From Cristatella mucedo (Eukaryota; Bryozoa; Phylactolaemata; Cristatellidae): 64,000 nucleotides of DNA. A program made the position numbers and the translations under genes. The DNA is taken from the NCBI GenBank assembly GCA_009760855.2, contig WPIO01000277.1:62001-126000 (forward strand). The letters run 5' to 3'. Shown here in pieces: positions 1-12,015 of this stretch (the stretch's first letter is position 1; every line of letters starts with the position of its first letter). The notes under the pieces were generated by a model. That model saw only the letters and a list, made by a program, of their open reading frames with translations. It was not told the DNA's origin and made no database searches.

Positions 1-144
1 TTCTTTCGAAATTTTAGCTCGATATTGCCAACGTTCTGTCTATTGTATCGTACTTATAGCAGAATGTGGTGGATTGTGGCAATTCGTCAAGACCGCATTA
101 TCGGAGATGAAACAATAATAACCGGACTTTCAATATATCCCAGC
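1..144. other. No recognised feature
   Basis: This left edge shows no exon or repeat head I can support. The next bases (145 on) are a LINE-A tail. Confidence 0.5.
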
Positions 145-373
145 ATTTGGTGGGTCCATGCGATTCGTCCTTTGTGTGCTTATGCGTGCAGATACTGTGC
201 ATGCTGCTACTAACCGAACTTGCATTCTGACCCTGAGCATGTCACCCGTAACCATGCTATTGTTGTTTTTATCGAGTGCGATACCAAGCGCTACAATTCG
301 ATTGTGCTTCCTTTGCTGCAAATGTAAAGTGCCTACAAAGAGACTGGGTTCCCTGAAGGGCTTTATGAAGTGA
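145..373 (+). mobile_element. LINE-A 3' tail, solo
   Basis: Matches the 3' untranslated part seen in about 30 places here: TGGGTCC, a GCATGCTG-ACTGTGCATGCTGCCAC pattern, GTCACCC-TAACCATG, GCAGCAAATGTAAAG and CTGAAGGGCTTTATGAAGTG. The 5' part is missing, as expected for 5'-truncated non-LTR insertions. Confidence 0.8.
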
Positions 374-1781
374 AATTTTGTTAGTATTATCATTATTCCT
401 TGCTCTTTGGGGTTCTTGGCTTGCTCTTTATTCGGGACTGTATGGATGGCATCTGCATGAGTTCTCTGTGCGACATATCAAATGCATAATAATTATTATT
501 CTATACTGTGGCCGCTGCAGTATCACCCGTATAGCCCCTCTGCACTGCTTACAGGCAGGTGAAATGAGAGCGCCACAGCGTTACACAAGGACTCGGGCAG
601 GAAAGTAGTCAGGGCTCAGGTAGATTTGAAAGCGTTTCTCTTCCACACGACCGACAAATGCTGCAGCGTTGCTGCTGCATCGGCGAAGTACCGCTTTCTT
701 GCTACTTTAAAACGCCGCGAATGAGTGACAGAGATGCAGGATGCAGCGCTGACTTTCTCCATTGCTCGAAATAAAGATCCAGTACGGCTGCAGCCCGATC
801 GAAGCCGGTCGGGCCAACCGCACACGGTGAGCACCCCAGGTGATTGTTTTGAGTATTCAGTTGATGCTTTTACGATGCTTTTATCGGTGTGCTCGGCCGG
901 CCTGTGTGGCAAGCCGTTCGTAAAGCTAGCCTGCCCACGGTAGTATTGGCTCGCACCGCCGTTCTAATCCCAGCGTAATACAGTGGCTAGAGAACGCTCC
1001 TCGCCGGCTCAGGTGCGACCGACTGCCTTACGTTATGTTCGTGCTTTATGTCGTAGTCTACCGAGGCGGGCATTTAAGGTCTTTCGAGTCCAGCCTCTTA
1101 ATTTCTAGCAGCTAATGTGGCGTCTGGCAACGGTCATTCTTTAATGGCTGTATCCCCATTAACAGCCGCTAATATGTCCCGGCGGATGGAGACCTCTTGT
1201 GCCCTTGACCTACGTCGCAGCAGTCGGGTGGACTGGCGCGGGTCTATTCATTTATGACTTTCTCATTGTTGGTGGTCGACCAGGAAGTAGCACCGCGGGT
1301 GGTGTGTTGGGTATGTACCGATTGCGGAAACCTTGTATTTGCCTTGACGAGTGAAGGCCTTCCCGGTTGATAGTTTCGATAGTCGGAAAAGTGATGAGTG
1401 CCGATACCGGTGCGATACTGATTCGGTAGCCACCGGCTTCCCTAAACTCCTACATTTGTGCAGACGTAGGCGCACGTTGGGAATTTCCTGGTCCCATCTG
1501 TTGGTCTCAGACATATTTGTGCATGACTGTGTATATGCACATTCAGCAATACACTGGTTACTTCAAAATTCCAGGTTTTTGAGCATTATTTCGGCGTCTT
1601 CGAGTTCTGAGCTGCACGTCTTGGCTGCCACAAACCTGCGACTCCGATCTGAGGCATCGGCAAAATGGGCAAGAACATTTTTCGAAGTGGCGGACTGCCC
1701 CGAATAGGATACTACAGCATATTCGTTGGTAAGCCTGTGCTCCGGCGAGAATTCTTTGTATAAATGAAACAACAGACATGT
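374..1781. other. No gene recognised; CpG-richer stretch about 550-1300
   Basis: This stretch has more CpG and GC than its neighbours (for example cgatcgaagccggtcgggcc near 796-815) and a donor-like CACACG|gtgagc at 827. It could contain a promoter or a 5' non-coding exon, but no coding exon or signal peptide can be supported. Confidence 0.3.
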
Positions 1782-1919
1782 CGAGCTGGTTTGGTCTAGT
1801 GGTTAAGGTGCTTGCCCCGACCAAGGTCTGGCTAAGGTCGCGGGCTCGAGCCCCAAGGCATGGCTGAAGCGCCTTACTAGAGATCAAGTTTCTTAGGGCC
1901 TTATACAAGTGAATTATAC
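1782..1919 (+). mobile_element. SINE-1 copy
   Basis: The tRNA-like head has an A box TGGTCTAGTGGTTAAGG at 1792-1808 and a B-box-like GGGCTCGAGCC at about 1842-1852. The tail AAGCGCC-TACTAGAGAT-AAGTT-CTTAGGGC matches the end of LINE-A. The element is non-coding, and RNA polymerase III transcription from the A/B boxes is the family norm. Confidence 0.85.
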
Positions 1920-3804
1920 TTTACTGCCTGGTCAACCAGCAACAGACTCTGAGTTCGTCTATGATGACTTTTCTGACACTGGGTGACCTATAGTTCGTGC
2001 TGGAATCCATGTGAATCGCTAGCAGTTCCAGCCTGTTTATTTAGATAGCCCTCCCCATTTAGCTGATTGCTAGGTATTCGCAAGTAATTTTTTTAACATT
2101 CTTCCTTCATATTTTGTAAGGCCCGAAGAATTTTCTGGTTTCGAGACAGCAAATGAATGCGTTTGTGCTGGCACACCTAGGTGTGTGTTTGCCAGTGTGT
2201 AAGAGTGTGCATGTGCTTGCCTGTGTGTGCCAGGGTGGATGCAGGATTTTCAGATTGAGGGTGTAAGGTACACTGATCTTGCCCGGTAGGCCTAGGGAAC
2301 ATTGCCTCGGGAAATAGGTAATTGCGTCTGTCCATGGGGGCAGGGGGCAATCGCTCCCAGGCTCCGACCGTGTGCATGTGTGAGTGAGTGTGTGTGTATT
2401 AGCATGTTACATCCAGTGTACGACCTCTAAAAACCTCATTTCAAACTCGTGAAAACTATTTATGTAATGTTTGAATACGGTGCTACTACACTGGTGCCTT
2501 TCACATTGCATCCGGCAGGGGATTTGCTGAGCTCTCCATGAATGTGCTAATCACAACTCGGACTTTTTTTTAGTTAAGTTCACTCAGATTACTAAAGCTT
2601 TCTCTTGCCACTCCATTCATTCTCGAAAGTAAGATTATAACTATAATCGTGTGCAATTTCAGCGTGAATGAGTGCCTCATAAAGATTCACACAGATAGAA
2701 CACATGAGTGAAGAACAATTTGGTTTTTCCTGCCCTCATAACATCGTAAAGTTAGGGGATCTTGCGACCTTTGCCGATCTCGTGTCTATCGTTTGGGTCA
2801 TGCAAACTAAATGCAAGGTCTTCAAAGACTTTGAGGTTTTAGAGGCATGACTAAGTGGCACGAGTAACAACAGCCAGTCGTACCGTAGGAAGCCTGAGAT
2901 ATACGAAGAGTAAGTGTCTTGAGTCGGTAACCAAAAATTAAGAAAGTGAGGGTACCCAAAAGTGTATGGCGTGGTCTTGACCATGACTAGCCCTTGTGTT
3001 TAATAGGCATCCAGTGCAGATAGGAAAAGTGGTGTCCTGATGTGGTGGCGACACGTAAGGATGAAACAACTAATGACAAAAGTGTAGCTGCTGTTTTTTG
3101 TCAGTGGGAAGTCCTGCAGTGACAGTTAGATCTTGATACCACAATGCCCCAATGTCACAAGTAAAGGGCCATTTTTTTTCTTCCTAGGCATAACTCACTT
3201 ATGCCCAAAATGTCACTTTGTTTCTGGTAAAAGGGCATTGTAGACCAGAGCACATAGACTTGCTACACAGGCTTCTTGTGACATGCTGACCGAGTCAGCT
3301 TAGTTGTTTGCCTTTACAGTTTCTGCATTGCTCGAGGTTTTTTCATAACTGGTTAAGCTCAATTGCCGTCATTCATTTCGATAAAGTTAGCTGCCATCAA
3401 CTAGCACATTTTTGCTGTACAAGTTGCATCTGACTTTCATGGAATTGAAGTGAGGGAAGTCTAGCAGGGTTGGAAGCACCAATAACAGCAATGAGTCGTT
3501 TGCATTACAATGAGAGCCCAGTAGTCTATATCTAGGATAATAGGGAGAGTAGATGCTGTGAATAAGACGTGAGTATAAACCCAAGAAAAGTAAATTTACT
3601 TTCAGGCTTATGCTGCAAAAGAAGTGCATCAATTTGTAAGTGACAACATAGGCAGTGTCAACAGGCTTGATCACATACACGATAATTTACAAAGATTGAG
3701 TAAATGCTGTGAGGAGCAGGGGTCTTGAGCTTCTTTTCACATGCTCCAAGAACAAATGATATCGTATTAAGGAATGCACACAAGTTTCCCCTGGCTCTTA
3801 CTCT
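1920..3804. other. No gene or repeat recognised
   Basis: AT-rich anonymous sequence with a loose TG/TGTG-rich patch at about 2165-2400. No exon with acceptable splice signals and family resemblance was seen. Confidence 0.4.
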
Positions 3805-3935
3805 AGCATAAGGTAAGGTGCTTCCACTGTGCTACAAAATGTCTTGGATTCGAGTCCTGCAGCAGACAATCCTGTATTGCCTGCTTCGAGCTTGGTGATA
3901 GCTGAAAAGGCTTTTCTGCCTTGAGGTATCTGAGG
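3805..3935 (+). mobile_element. SINE-2 copy (partial)
   Basis: A B-box-like GGATTCGAGTCCT lies at 3846-3858. The following body (TATTGCCTGC, GGTGATAGCTGAAAAGGCTTTTCTGCC) is shared with copies at 6905, 15830, 32565, 43165 and 55548. Confidence 0.6.
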
Positions 3936-4104
3936 CTGATGGATCAGCTGATAGACATAACCAGCATGCATGCCATGACAAATTCACATTTCGGTAGACG
4001 CAGAAACGCATCTGAAGCACCTTCGATGCTTGCTGCCTACGCAGTGCTGCATTTCAAGGTAGCTGTTTTGTGTAAAAGTAAGTAGCTATATTCAAGTGCA
4101 GGAT

Positions 4105-4300
4105 GGTGCGACCATCCATGGCTAACCGTGCAATTGTTGTTTATCGAGCATGATCATCTTGTTTATCGAGTATGGTATCAAGCACTGACCAATTGATTGA
4201 GCTTCCTTTGAAGTAAATGTAAAGTGCCTAGAAAGACATTGAGTGCTCTTAGGCTGCTGTATCCCATGCATTATTAGTGTTATTATTATTATAGACAAAG
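4105..4300 (+). mobile_element. LINE-A 3' tail, solo
   Basis: Contains the typical TGTTTATCGAGCATGAT, CTTCCTTTG-AG-AAATGTAAAG, TGCCTAGAAAGA and a terminal ATTATTATTATT. The tail is somewhat diverged (GAAGTAAATG instead of GCAGCAAATG). Confidence 0.75.
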
Positions 4301-4999
4301 AGACAAGCATTAGGAAGACCATGTGAGAATGCCACATCGTAAAATCAATGGGCCTCGGTGAGCCCAATGTTCAGCCAACAGTAACCCTAATAATATTCTT
4401 CTAAAAAAGTTGCGTTTTCAGACACAATAATGCTTTGGTCTAACCTACATTATCAGTGCATCGCTCCTTTTAGCTCAACCACCTCCTCGCTTGTACAGCT
4501 GGGGAGGCTACGACTGTGTTTATATTTCAAACTGGCTGATAAATATGTACCTTTAACAGCTATACTCACAGGAATCACTAATGCACAAGTTTAGCCAAAC
4601 CCGTCTAAAAGCAGTGCTACTACAAGATATCGCCACACTACACTGCCCTCAAAAATGTCTTAAAAACCTGTTTCACATGATTGATCACATTCGCCAGCAA
4701 GCTTTTATGCTCGAACATTACAATCCATCACCTCAATTTAAGGTTCACCACATTTTTAGTTGAAAGCTGCCTACTTCGGCTGCAGAAGGCACGAACTTAG
4801 TACAGCTTTAAGAACGAAAGACACTAACAATGTCTTGAACGTGCATCTGTGATTAAATAATACTTTTATAGACTTGACCTTTCCAGGATTGATTGTTACG
4901 ACCTACTGTAGTCTTCGTATGCCAGTCGATGGACAGTCAGTCCTGATCTTTCGCTTGCTTTTTCAAGCTTTCTCTTAATAGACCGTGCTAGTTTAATAT
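4301..4999. other. No gene or repeat recognised
   Basis: Anonymous AT-rich sequence. The open frame at about 4581-4763 shows no family resemblance. Confidence 0.4.
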
Positions 5000-5342
5000 C
5001 TTAGGTAAACCATAGGCCGTCTGGGCTAGGGTGCACAGTGCGCTTAGTCAGAGGTACAAACTCGTCGAGCATGTCAAGTAGTGTCATGCTTAGTTCTAGG
5101 AAAGATGACAGGTTGGAGGATATATTGAGCAGCAGAGGCAAAGTAGATATTTTTGCACGGATAGCACCGACGTCAAGTGTCATGACGTTTCACGATTCAC
5201 CGGTGATTTTAGGTGAGGAGGAGGAGGAGGGCGCACATTTCAGACTGAATAAGATCCGCATGTGGTCAGATAAGCAGGATTTGGTATTACTCGGTGATGG
5301 CAAAGTGCAGTCGTTCGAGAAAACTTGGTCGACTTTTTTATA
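5000..5342 (-). mobile_element. LINE fragment, endonuclease-RT linker
   Basis: The minus-strand translation contains a LSDH box (CLSDHMRI), then TLLDMLDEFVPLTKRTV and GLWFT, the pattern of the linker between endonuclease and reverse transcriptase in CR1/L2 LINEs (LD-x-APL-x-R-x-x-x-x-x-P-x-x-PW(F/Y)T). A related minus-strand copy lies at 10260-10700. Confidence 0.65.
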
Positions 5343-6110
5343 ATATTAATAATAAAACACTTGATAAAGCACCCTCACATAACTTAATCTGTTTCTAAGG
5401 GCTCTACATTTGCTGCAAGGGAAGCACGATCGAATGGTGAGTGATATCATGCTTGAAAAAAAAAACATGATTAACATGGTTAACGGTGACATGCGCAGGG
5501 TCAGCATGCAACTGTGGTTAGTGGTAGTGTGCAACAATATCATCCCGCATCAGCATATAAAGGAAAAATCACAGGGACCCACTACATGCTGTCATGAAGA
5601 GGTGCTTTTATAATTTCTTTTTAAATGTGGTCAAGTCAAGGTATGTCGTGACAGAAGTCGAGAGTGAGTTCCAGGCTTTGAGAGCATACGAACTAAGTGC
5701 AGAGTCTCCAAAGGATTTGAGGTTTGTACGAGGTGTAGGTAAATAGTTATTTTCCGAAAAGCTGGTGGTACGATGCTTGTCCTGTTGGGGAAGTAGATCT
5801 GATAAGTAGCCTGGAGCCAAAGAATGAAGAGACCTAAAAGTGAGTGACAAAACCTTGAATTTGATCTGTTGCTTGACTGGTTGCCAGTGCAGGTTGTTCA
5901 CCGAGAAGTGGTGTGATGTGGCAACTGTGACACTCACGACAGACATGCCTAGCTGCCGAGTCTTGCACCAGCTGTAAGCTCCTGATTGCACCGGCTGGTA
6001 GGCCAGCAAGCAGCGAGTTACAGAAGTCAAGACGTATTTGACAATTGATGTAAGCAGAGCCATGCATGTGAGTCACAAGAGACAATTAGTCAGGTGGTGC
6101 ATGAATTTCA
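5343..6110 (-). mobile_element. LINE-A, 5'-truncated, C-terminus and 3' tail
   Basis: Minus-strand frames encode CNSLLAGLPAGAIRSLQLVQ, then SLTFRSLHSLAPGYLSDLLP, NLKSFGDSAL and WNSLSTSV, with TTFKKKL near the end. This is the conserved C-terminal region after the reverse transcriptase of CR1/L2-type LINEs. The 3' tail lies at 5343-5600 and the frame is broken. It was once mobile; this copy is dead. Confidence 0.85.
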
Positions 6111-6134
6111 GTGCTAAAGGAGTCGGGTTGGTTA

Positions 6135-6890
6135 TCAAAATGAATGATGAAATCAACCATAGTGAGGAAAGATCGATTTTTTTGCACACTTAATCGAAAT
6201 GCGATCAGATAAATCTAAGATAAAGGAGGAATTGGTACCTGGTGGGTGATTGAATGATTCTTACCGTTGCAATATACCGACCTCCTGGCTGTCTAAACTT
6301 GCTTATAGAGGAGTTTTCAGAGTTCCTCGCTAAAATATTTGTGTGTGACAGGCCGTTACTGATTGTAGGAGACTTCAATATTCTCGTTGACAACCCTAGC
6401 AACCGCCAGGCCTGCTCATTTCTTGACTGTCTGGAGAATTTTGGTTTGGCCCAACACGTTAATCATAGCACCCACGTCGGTGGCCACATTCTAGATCTCG
6501 TGATCATCAAGGATGTCCTGCCCACTGACTTTGTGGTGTGCCCACTGACCCTCTCAGATCATTGTTCGGTCTCGTTTACTGTTCCTGCTCCCTCGTACGT
6601 ACAGGGCAATGTCGAATTTGCCAAACGACTTAACTTACAAAGCATTGACATGGAAAGTTTTTGAATTCTGTTTGTGAAGCAGGCCTTCTTGATCTGCATT
6701 CAGACTCGACCGGCAGCCTCGATACCCTCACTGATGCGATGAACGTGACACTCAGGAGTGCTCTTGACAAGCATGCTCCCGTTCGCTCTATCTGTGTTCA
6801 AAGTCGTCGAGATTCCTTTAAATTTACAAAACTCCTGAAGATGCACCGTGGTTGGTCCGTGCCTGGGTGTTTCTTTACTGTTTAAGTGTT
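6135..6890 (+). mobile_element. LINE-B fragment, C-terminal half of AP-like endonuclease
   Basis: Frames read AIYRPPG, EEFSEFLA, LLIVGDFNILVDNPSN, FLDCLENFGLAQHVNHSTH, GGHILDLVI, and LTLSDHCSV, then linker with ALDKHAPVR. GDFN and SDH are catalytic-core motifs of the exonuclease-endonuclease-phosphatase (APE-like) nuclease that nicks target DNA for non-LTR elements. The N-terminal half and all of the RT are absent. It abuts a minus-strand LINE-A at about 6110, the same neighbour arrangement as at 47957. Confidence 0.85.
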
Positions 6891-6904
6891 ATTCAACGTT
6901 TCAC

Positions 6905-7085
6905 TGCTGCTTTTTTATAGCTGATTTAGCAGCCTCTTTTATGTAGCGACATAAGAGCCTCTAAGGCTATCACCACTGCATGCAATGGAGATAAAAGATC
7001 GCTTACGGCAGGATTGAAACCCATGACCTTCGGACCGAGGTAGTGAAAAGCAACGGCCTTATCTAGCATGCCATCACGGCTCACC
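6905..7085 (-). mobile_element. SINE-2 copy, near complete
   Basis: Read on the minus strand it has CTACCTCGGTCCGAAGGTCA, GGGTTTCAATCCTGC (B box), GTGGTGATAGCCTTAGAGG, and a 3' body CATAAAAGAGGCTGCTAAAT. This is the best copy for defining the family's 3' end. Confidence 0.7.
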
Positions 7086-7744
7086 ATTTCCGTCCCTTAT
7101 GATTATCGGCATCATAACGTGCCCTTAGGGCCATGATCTCCAGTCTATGGGTATTTTGGGGTGCTTATACTTCTCTGTTGGGTTAGTGATAAAACGATGC
7201 CAAAGAGAGATGTTTTTCGGTTTTCTTCAGTCTTTGTTTCTTGCTTAGTTTTTATCTGTGCCGTGCCACGAGTATGGTTGAATCGCTGGCTTAAAAATGG
7301 GTGCTCACCTAATGAGGTTGAGCTGCCTATACGGCCATTGATACAGTCCAAGCTAAGCTCTTTTTGATTTCGCAGTGCACTTTAATTTCTTAGCTGGAAA
7401 TACATGGAATGTAGTTGCCGTTTAGATCTTTGATCTCTTAGGTGGATAAGCACATTATCGGTGTCTCCAATTACATGAAATTGGTTTCGAAATCTTTTTT
7501 TGACAACCAGACATTTTGAGCAATGTGTGCATGCGCACTTGCATGTTGTCTCGTGCTTGAGTACGTGTGCACGTTCGAGCCTGTTGTTTGTGTGTGTGTG
7601 TGTATATATATATAGGCACGGTCACACACATGCACGATAAAGACTAAGGTTACTGGGCACCTTTGATAGTGTCCTTCATACTGGTATCAACGTATGATAA
7701 TATACTTTGCTGAGTTTTTGGTGCATCTGCAGTGCACGATATAT
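7086..7744. other. No gene recognised; short TG/TA microsatellite
   Basis: Anonymous sequence with a small (TG)n(TA)n run at about 7590-7613. An open frame at 7161-7367 has no recognisable homology. Confidence 0.4.
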
Positions 7745-8150
7745 ATTATTTCATACTTAATTGCCCCTTGGTCCAGCCTGCCTATCGGAACTACTGCCTA
7801 AACAGGCCAGGGATCGTACCACCCACTCTTCCGAGTCAATTCGTTTAGCTCTGTCACTTACTGACCTCAAGTTTTCTGAAGATCTCGTCTTTACCTCGTG
7901 TGCTTGTAAGCCAGGAGCTCACTCCCGACTGACATCACGACATTCCCTGACTTGATGTCATTTTAAACATAAGCCTAAAATGCTAATTTTTTCACAGTCT
8001 GCTTCTTCCTTGTAAACCGTCCTTTTTGTGCTGATGCTGTTATCACTGACCGTATTGACATGTTTCTCTTGCAGCATATATAACTTGCTTAGAAAGTACC
8101 TTGGTTCTCTGAGGGAGCTTTACATACATGCTAATTTCATTATTATTATT
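7745..8150 (+). mobile_element. LINE-A, degraded C-terminus and tail
   Basis: Encodes CLSELLPKQARDRTTHSSES and LTDLKFSED, a worn version of YLSDLLPHQAKHRTTRFSES-NLKSFGD. The tail CTTAGAAAG-GGTTCTCTGAGGGAGCTTTA ends at ATTATTATTATT. Confidence 0.75.
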
Positions 8151-10259
8151 ATTTTCATTATGCAATGTGGCCTGCCTGTGGGCATAATACTGTCGTAGCC
8201 ATTCATTGACCATTGGTTGGCCGGTTGGCAGTCTGAAGTGCATTGATGATGTCAACGAAATTGAATGTTCTGTCGTTGGCAAATAGTTGTAGACTTAAGT
8301 TTGACGTGCTTGTCGGGTTTACCTTGTAGCTTTGCTATGCGACCTTGCATCATCTCTTCCGTGCCATTGCTTGAACGGTGCACCATGTAATGTTCTCAAT
8401 GGGTTTTGTCCTAACGGCTGCGAAAAAGGCTGGTATGGTCCTGGATGTCAAGTTGGTAAGCAATATTTACTCGTGTTTGTTTGCTTTCAGAATTTGCAAG
8501 CTGCTTGAGCCCGAAGTATTTATTTGCTTGTCCTGTCATAAGGCTATGCAGACCTTCGCGATTACTTCTAATCCCTTATTCAGGCTGCAGTATATGAGAG
8601 TAGAACATACAGTATAGTGCAGAATGACACCATAGGTAGCATGTTTATTGACTTGCTGGCGTTCCCCTTCTTTCACCATTGAGCCTCAGTTTTGTATGTG
8701 AGCTGCCGTTTTTGTGAAACTGCAAGTCAGATTGGCTGCGATTCACATTAGCCATGTTTCTAAGCCGCCTGCTTGTTTCTGAATAGCTTAGCATCGTTAC
8801 TGTAGAATACAATTTGAAGTATTTCATTTGAGTCTAGTGTCGGATTGATTGAGATTAGAATGGGAGTAAGTCGCAGCTTGGTTTTTGACGGTCTCTTTGA
8901 CAATTCAAATATTGAACGACATCGCTACCGTAATAAATTCTGTAATACCTTTCCAATTACCAATTATGGAATCTTAAGTTCTTGTTCCCTTTGGTCTTTA
9001 TTTGTTCAACATGTAGCTCTGTTTGGCTATGCTAGTTGAACAACTCCATACCCCTGTAGTTTGATAACGATGTGTTTGTATTGAGAGTTTTCGAAAGCAG
9101 AAAAGTCGGTGCTTGTCCTAATTCCCAAAACATAGGAGCAAGGCAGTAGTTAAATACAGTAGGTCCCGGTACAATGCCAGCCTTCATCTGGCGCTTGCTC
9201 ATTTTTGAGTTCGCTTTGCTTTTAAATAGAGTGTCTTCTTTTAGCAAAATCTTTTTCACGTGGGCAAAGTGCTTGCATTGATAAAAAGCCAGAGTCATGG
9301 GGGTGCGTTAGCAGATTTACGTGCAGCAGCTCTTGTGAGTTTAGCATTGGTCGATAAATGTATTATGAAATGTCTTGCAATTGCCTGACCACTAATTTTA
9401 CTGCTGGTTCTTTTTATGATATGATAGTGCAAGGCCTGCAGACGAATCCTCATAAGTCGGCACAAATAGTCACAATATATCCAACTTCAAGCCTGCTGGC
9501 CTGACTGAAACGTTTTAATATAGCCCAAGGCCAACAGACGTCGGTTCCTTTGGGTTCCATGCACTCTGACCAACACACAGGCTCAGCATCAGTGCAGTGC
9601 TCTTTCTTCATGTTTCAATGTTTCAATGCACATGTAATAGCTTCAATTCAAACTACTGGAGTTTTCATGAGGCTGACAAAGTTCCTATTGTAAACTCGGC
9701 GAGACAAGCAGAAGTAAATTAAAAACAGCCTCATCGTTCAACATTACTCATTTCAATTGGTCTTAACATAGCGATATGCTCCTGCTAGCGATATGGAGAT
9801 TGTGACAGTGATGTGGGAGCAAAATCTTAGCTGTCGAAGAGTAACTGCCTCGAGGCAATTATTGAACTACTGAATTCCCTTAAGCAAGTAGACATATGTA
9901 GAGCCTGTTAGGTTGATCCTGTCTGACCAGGGGTAATAGGGGGTAGTCTTACCCTAGCCAACAGTGAGCTTCTGAGCTGGAGCTGGCTGTTGTTTAGTAA
10001 CCGTAGAGGCAGCAGAAATGGTTTTGGCACAACTGGATTCAGCTGAGATGGTGGTGGCTGCTGGCACAGCCACCGTCCACCTCCTCTATTGTACTTTCAC
10101 GAACAAAATATTGTGCTGATTGCTGTTTAACTGATAGCTTCGTAAACTATATACAGCTTCTGCAACCGACAGGTCCCCATATATTTAAGCAGTACCTCTA
10201 ATTTTTTGAAGCAGCCCTACCTTTGATGCTTCTTGGAAAGAAGTGCATCGTAGTTAAAG
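8151..10259. other. No gene or repeat recognised
   Basis: Unassigned. Small inverted repeat ggtggctg-ctgg-cacagccacc at about 10050-10072. Several short open frames lack family resemblance. Confidence 0.4.
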
Positions 10260-10870
10260 TCGTTCTGTCTCGTAAAACGTCAAACGCCGAATTCGTCGAT
10301 CTTGTCAGCAAGTGTAGTTTCACAGCATTCTACCAATGACGACTGGTCGGAATGAGAATAGAGCAGCATCGGGAAGAAGCTATTTATTCTTGGCCGGACA
10401 GCATCGATGTCAAGGGTCCTGCGTTTTTATTATGATCAGGTGACTTTAGATGCACATGAGGGCATGCACTACAGACTAAATAGGATCTGCATGTGATCAG
10501 AGAAGCAGAATTTGTAATGATAGGTGATTATAATATTCACTTTAGGGATAATTCAATCGTATGTTTGACCCTTAACTTGAGTGGGTTCCTCCACACGAGC
10601 CACAAGAGAAAGTGAGTCAATCAGTTCATGCAAGTCACTGCTTAATGCGTCAGATAAGCAATCAACATGCATATAAAAATATCTTTAAATAGGCAACATC
10701 GATTTCTTGCATACACTGTGAAAATAGGAGTAGACAAATGTTGAGAATAGAGAGTTGAGAATTGAGAATAGAGCAGCATCGGGAGAACGCTATTTATTCT
10801 TGGTCGGACAGCATCGATGTCAAGGGTCCTGAGGTTTTATTATGATCAGGTGACTTTAGAGGTTCAGTGT
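10260..10870 (-). mobile_element. LINE linker fragment with a 97-bp internal duplication
   Basis: Related on the minus strand to 5000-5342 (agataagcaga, atgtgatcaga, catcgatgtcaag). The 97-bp block at 10354-10450 recurs at 10764-10860 with only a few differences. It lies just 5' (higher identity direction) of a LINE-A tail at 10925. Confidence 0.55.
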
Positions 10871-10924
10871 TTAGTTCACTTATTTTCGCTGTTTGTAATA
10901 CTACTACTAATAATAATACTAATA

Positions 10925-11112
10925 ATAATAATACTCTGGATAAAGGACCCCAGAGAACTCAATCCCTTTCTAGGCCCTTTAAATTTGCTTCAAAGGAAGC
11001 ACGATCGAATGGTGAGTGGTATCATGCTCGAAAAACAACATTAATAAGATGGTAAGGGGTGACATGCATGCAAGTGTGCTTAGTGGCAGCATGCAGTGTC
11101 CACACGTATTCT
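10925..11112 (-). mobile_element. LINE-A 3' tail, minus strand
   Basis: Contains AGAGAACTCAATCCCTTTCT, the TTTGCTTCAAAGGAAGCACG element and GGTGACATGCATGC in the minus-strand tail order. Short ATT-like repeats at 10900-10930 mark its 3' end. Confidence 0.8.
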
Positions 11113-11784
11113 TCTTCTTGTCCGTTTGAAGAAACTGTATGGAGCATTCGAATTAAAAACTTCATCTAAAGCAAGCTAATACTTTATGCCTTGGTTTAGA
11201 CAATGATAAACTAGTTTAGGATGAGAGTCTTTGTTAAGCTTTAATTTTGAATGGTTGGCTTGCTTCTATCTCTGTCATGTACGACACTATATCCATTAGC
11301 AATGGAATTAAAAAAAAGTAGCTCTACTGTATTCAAATGATTGACTTTCGTTGCTAGGTCACTTAAATGGTACAAATATGCAAACATAATAAATCTTTTG
11401 AATGCCCTAAGAGAACTTTAAGAACATTTAGGGGCTTCACAAATGCCTCGTTCCTGGATCCTATGACTTTTGTCATCATATGCATTCATTTTGACCTTGG
11501 TCAAGGCGAGCAACTTGGGCAAAAGCTTGAGTCAGAACCTCGAAAGCCCAACTCTTTAAAAAGTTTTCGATCAGCCCCTATTTTCTGTCCCATCCCTTTG
11601 TAGTGGGAAAGTTCTACTCCATGACGAGCTCTAAGCGGATGTTCTCATCAGTTCCACAGACGAGTTCGGTCAGTTTTAGCTGTGCAACTTTATGAAAGCT
11701 TAGCTTGCTTTGTTAAAGGATACAAAAGCCACACGGGTCCATAAATATAAATTATATCTACATTTCCACGATTCCATTCTTTCG
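11113..11784. other. No gene or repeat recognised
   Basis: Anonymous AT-rich sequence between two LINE-A tails. Confidence 0.4.
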
Positions 11785-11874
11785 AGTATTTTAGCCAGTG
11801 CAATACCATTCTGTCGTTTGCAGTGAATCTAAAGGGCCTAGAAAGAGATTGAGTTTTCTGAAGGCGCTTTATCA
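11785..11874 (+). mobile_element. LINE-A 3' tail, interrupted end-to-end by SINE-1
   Basis: GTCGTTTGCAGTGAATCTAA, CTAGAAAGAGATTGAGTTTT and GGCGCTTTATCAG are LINE-A tail. The SINE-1 at 11875 follows at once, where the ATT repeat would be expected. Confidence 0.75.
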
Positions 11875-12015
11875 GGTTTGGCCCAGTGGTTAAGGTGCTC
11901 GTCCCGACCAAGGTCGGGCCGAGGTCGTGGGCTCGAGCCCCCAGGTATGTCTGAAGTGCCTGAATAGAGATTATGTTCTCTTACGGCAGTATACAAATGA
12001 ATTCTATTATTATTC
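11875..12015 (+). mobile_element. SINE-1 copy
   Basis: Head TTTGGCCCAGTGGTTAAGG, B box GTGGGCTCGAGCCC, tail TGCCTGAATAGAGATTATGT and ATACAAATGAATT with ATTATTATT. Inserted precisely at the end of a LINE-A tail. Confidence 0.85.

Noticed and set aside
378..608. Signal-peptide-like frame LVLSLFLALWGSWLALYSGL
   Set aside because: Starts at TTG rather than ATG, directly after a LINE-A tail, with no donor that joins exon 1 in phase 1.
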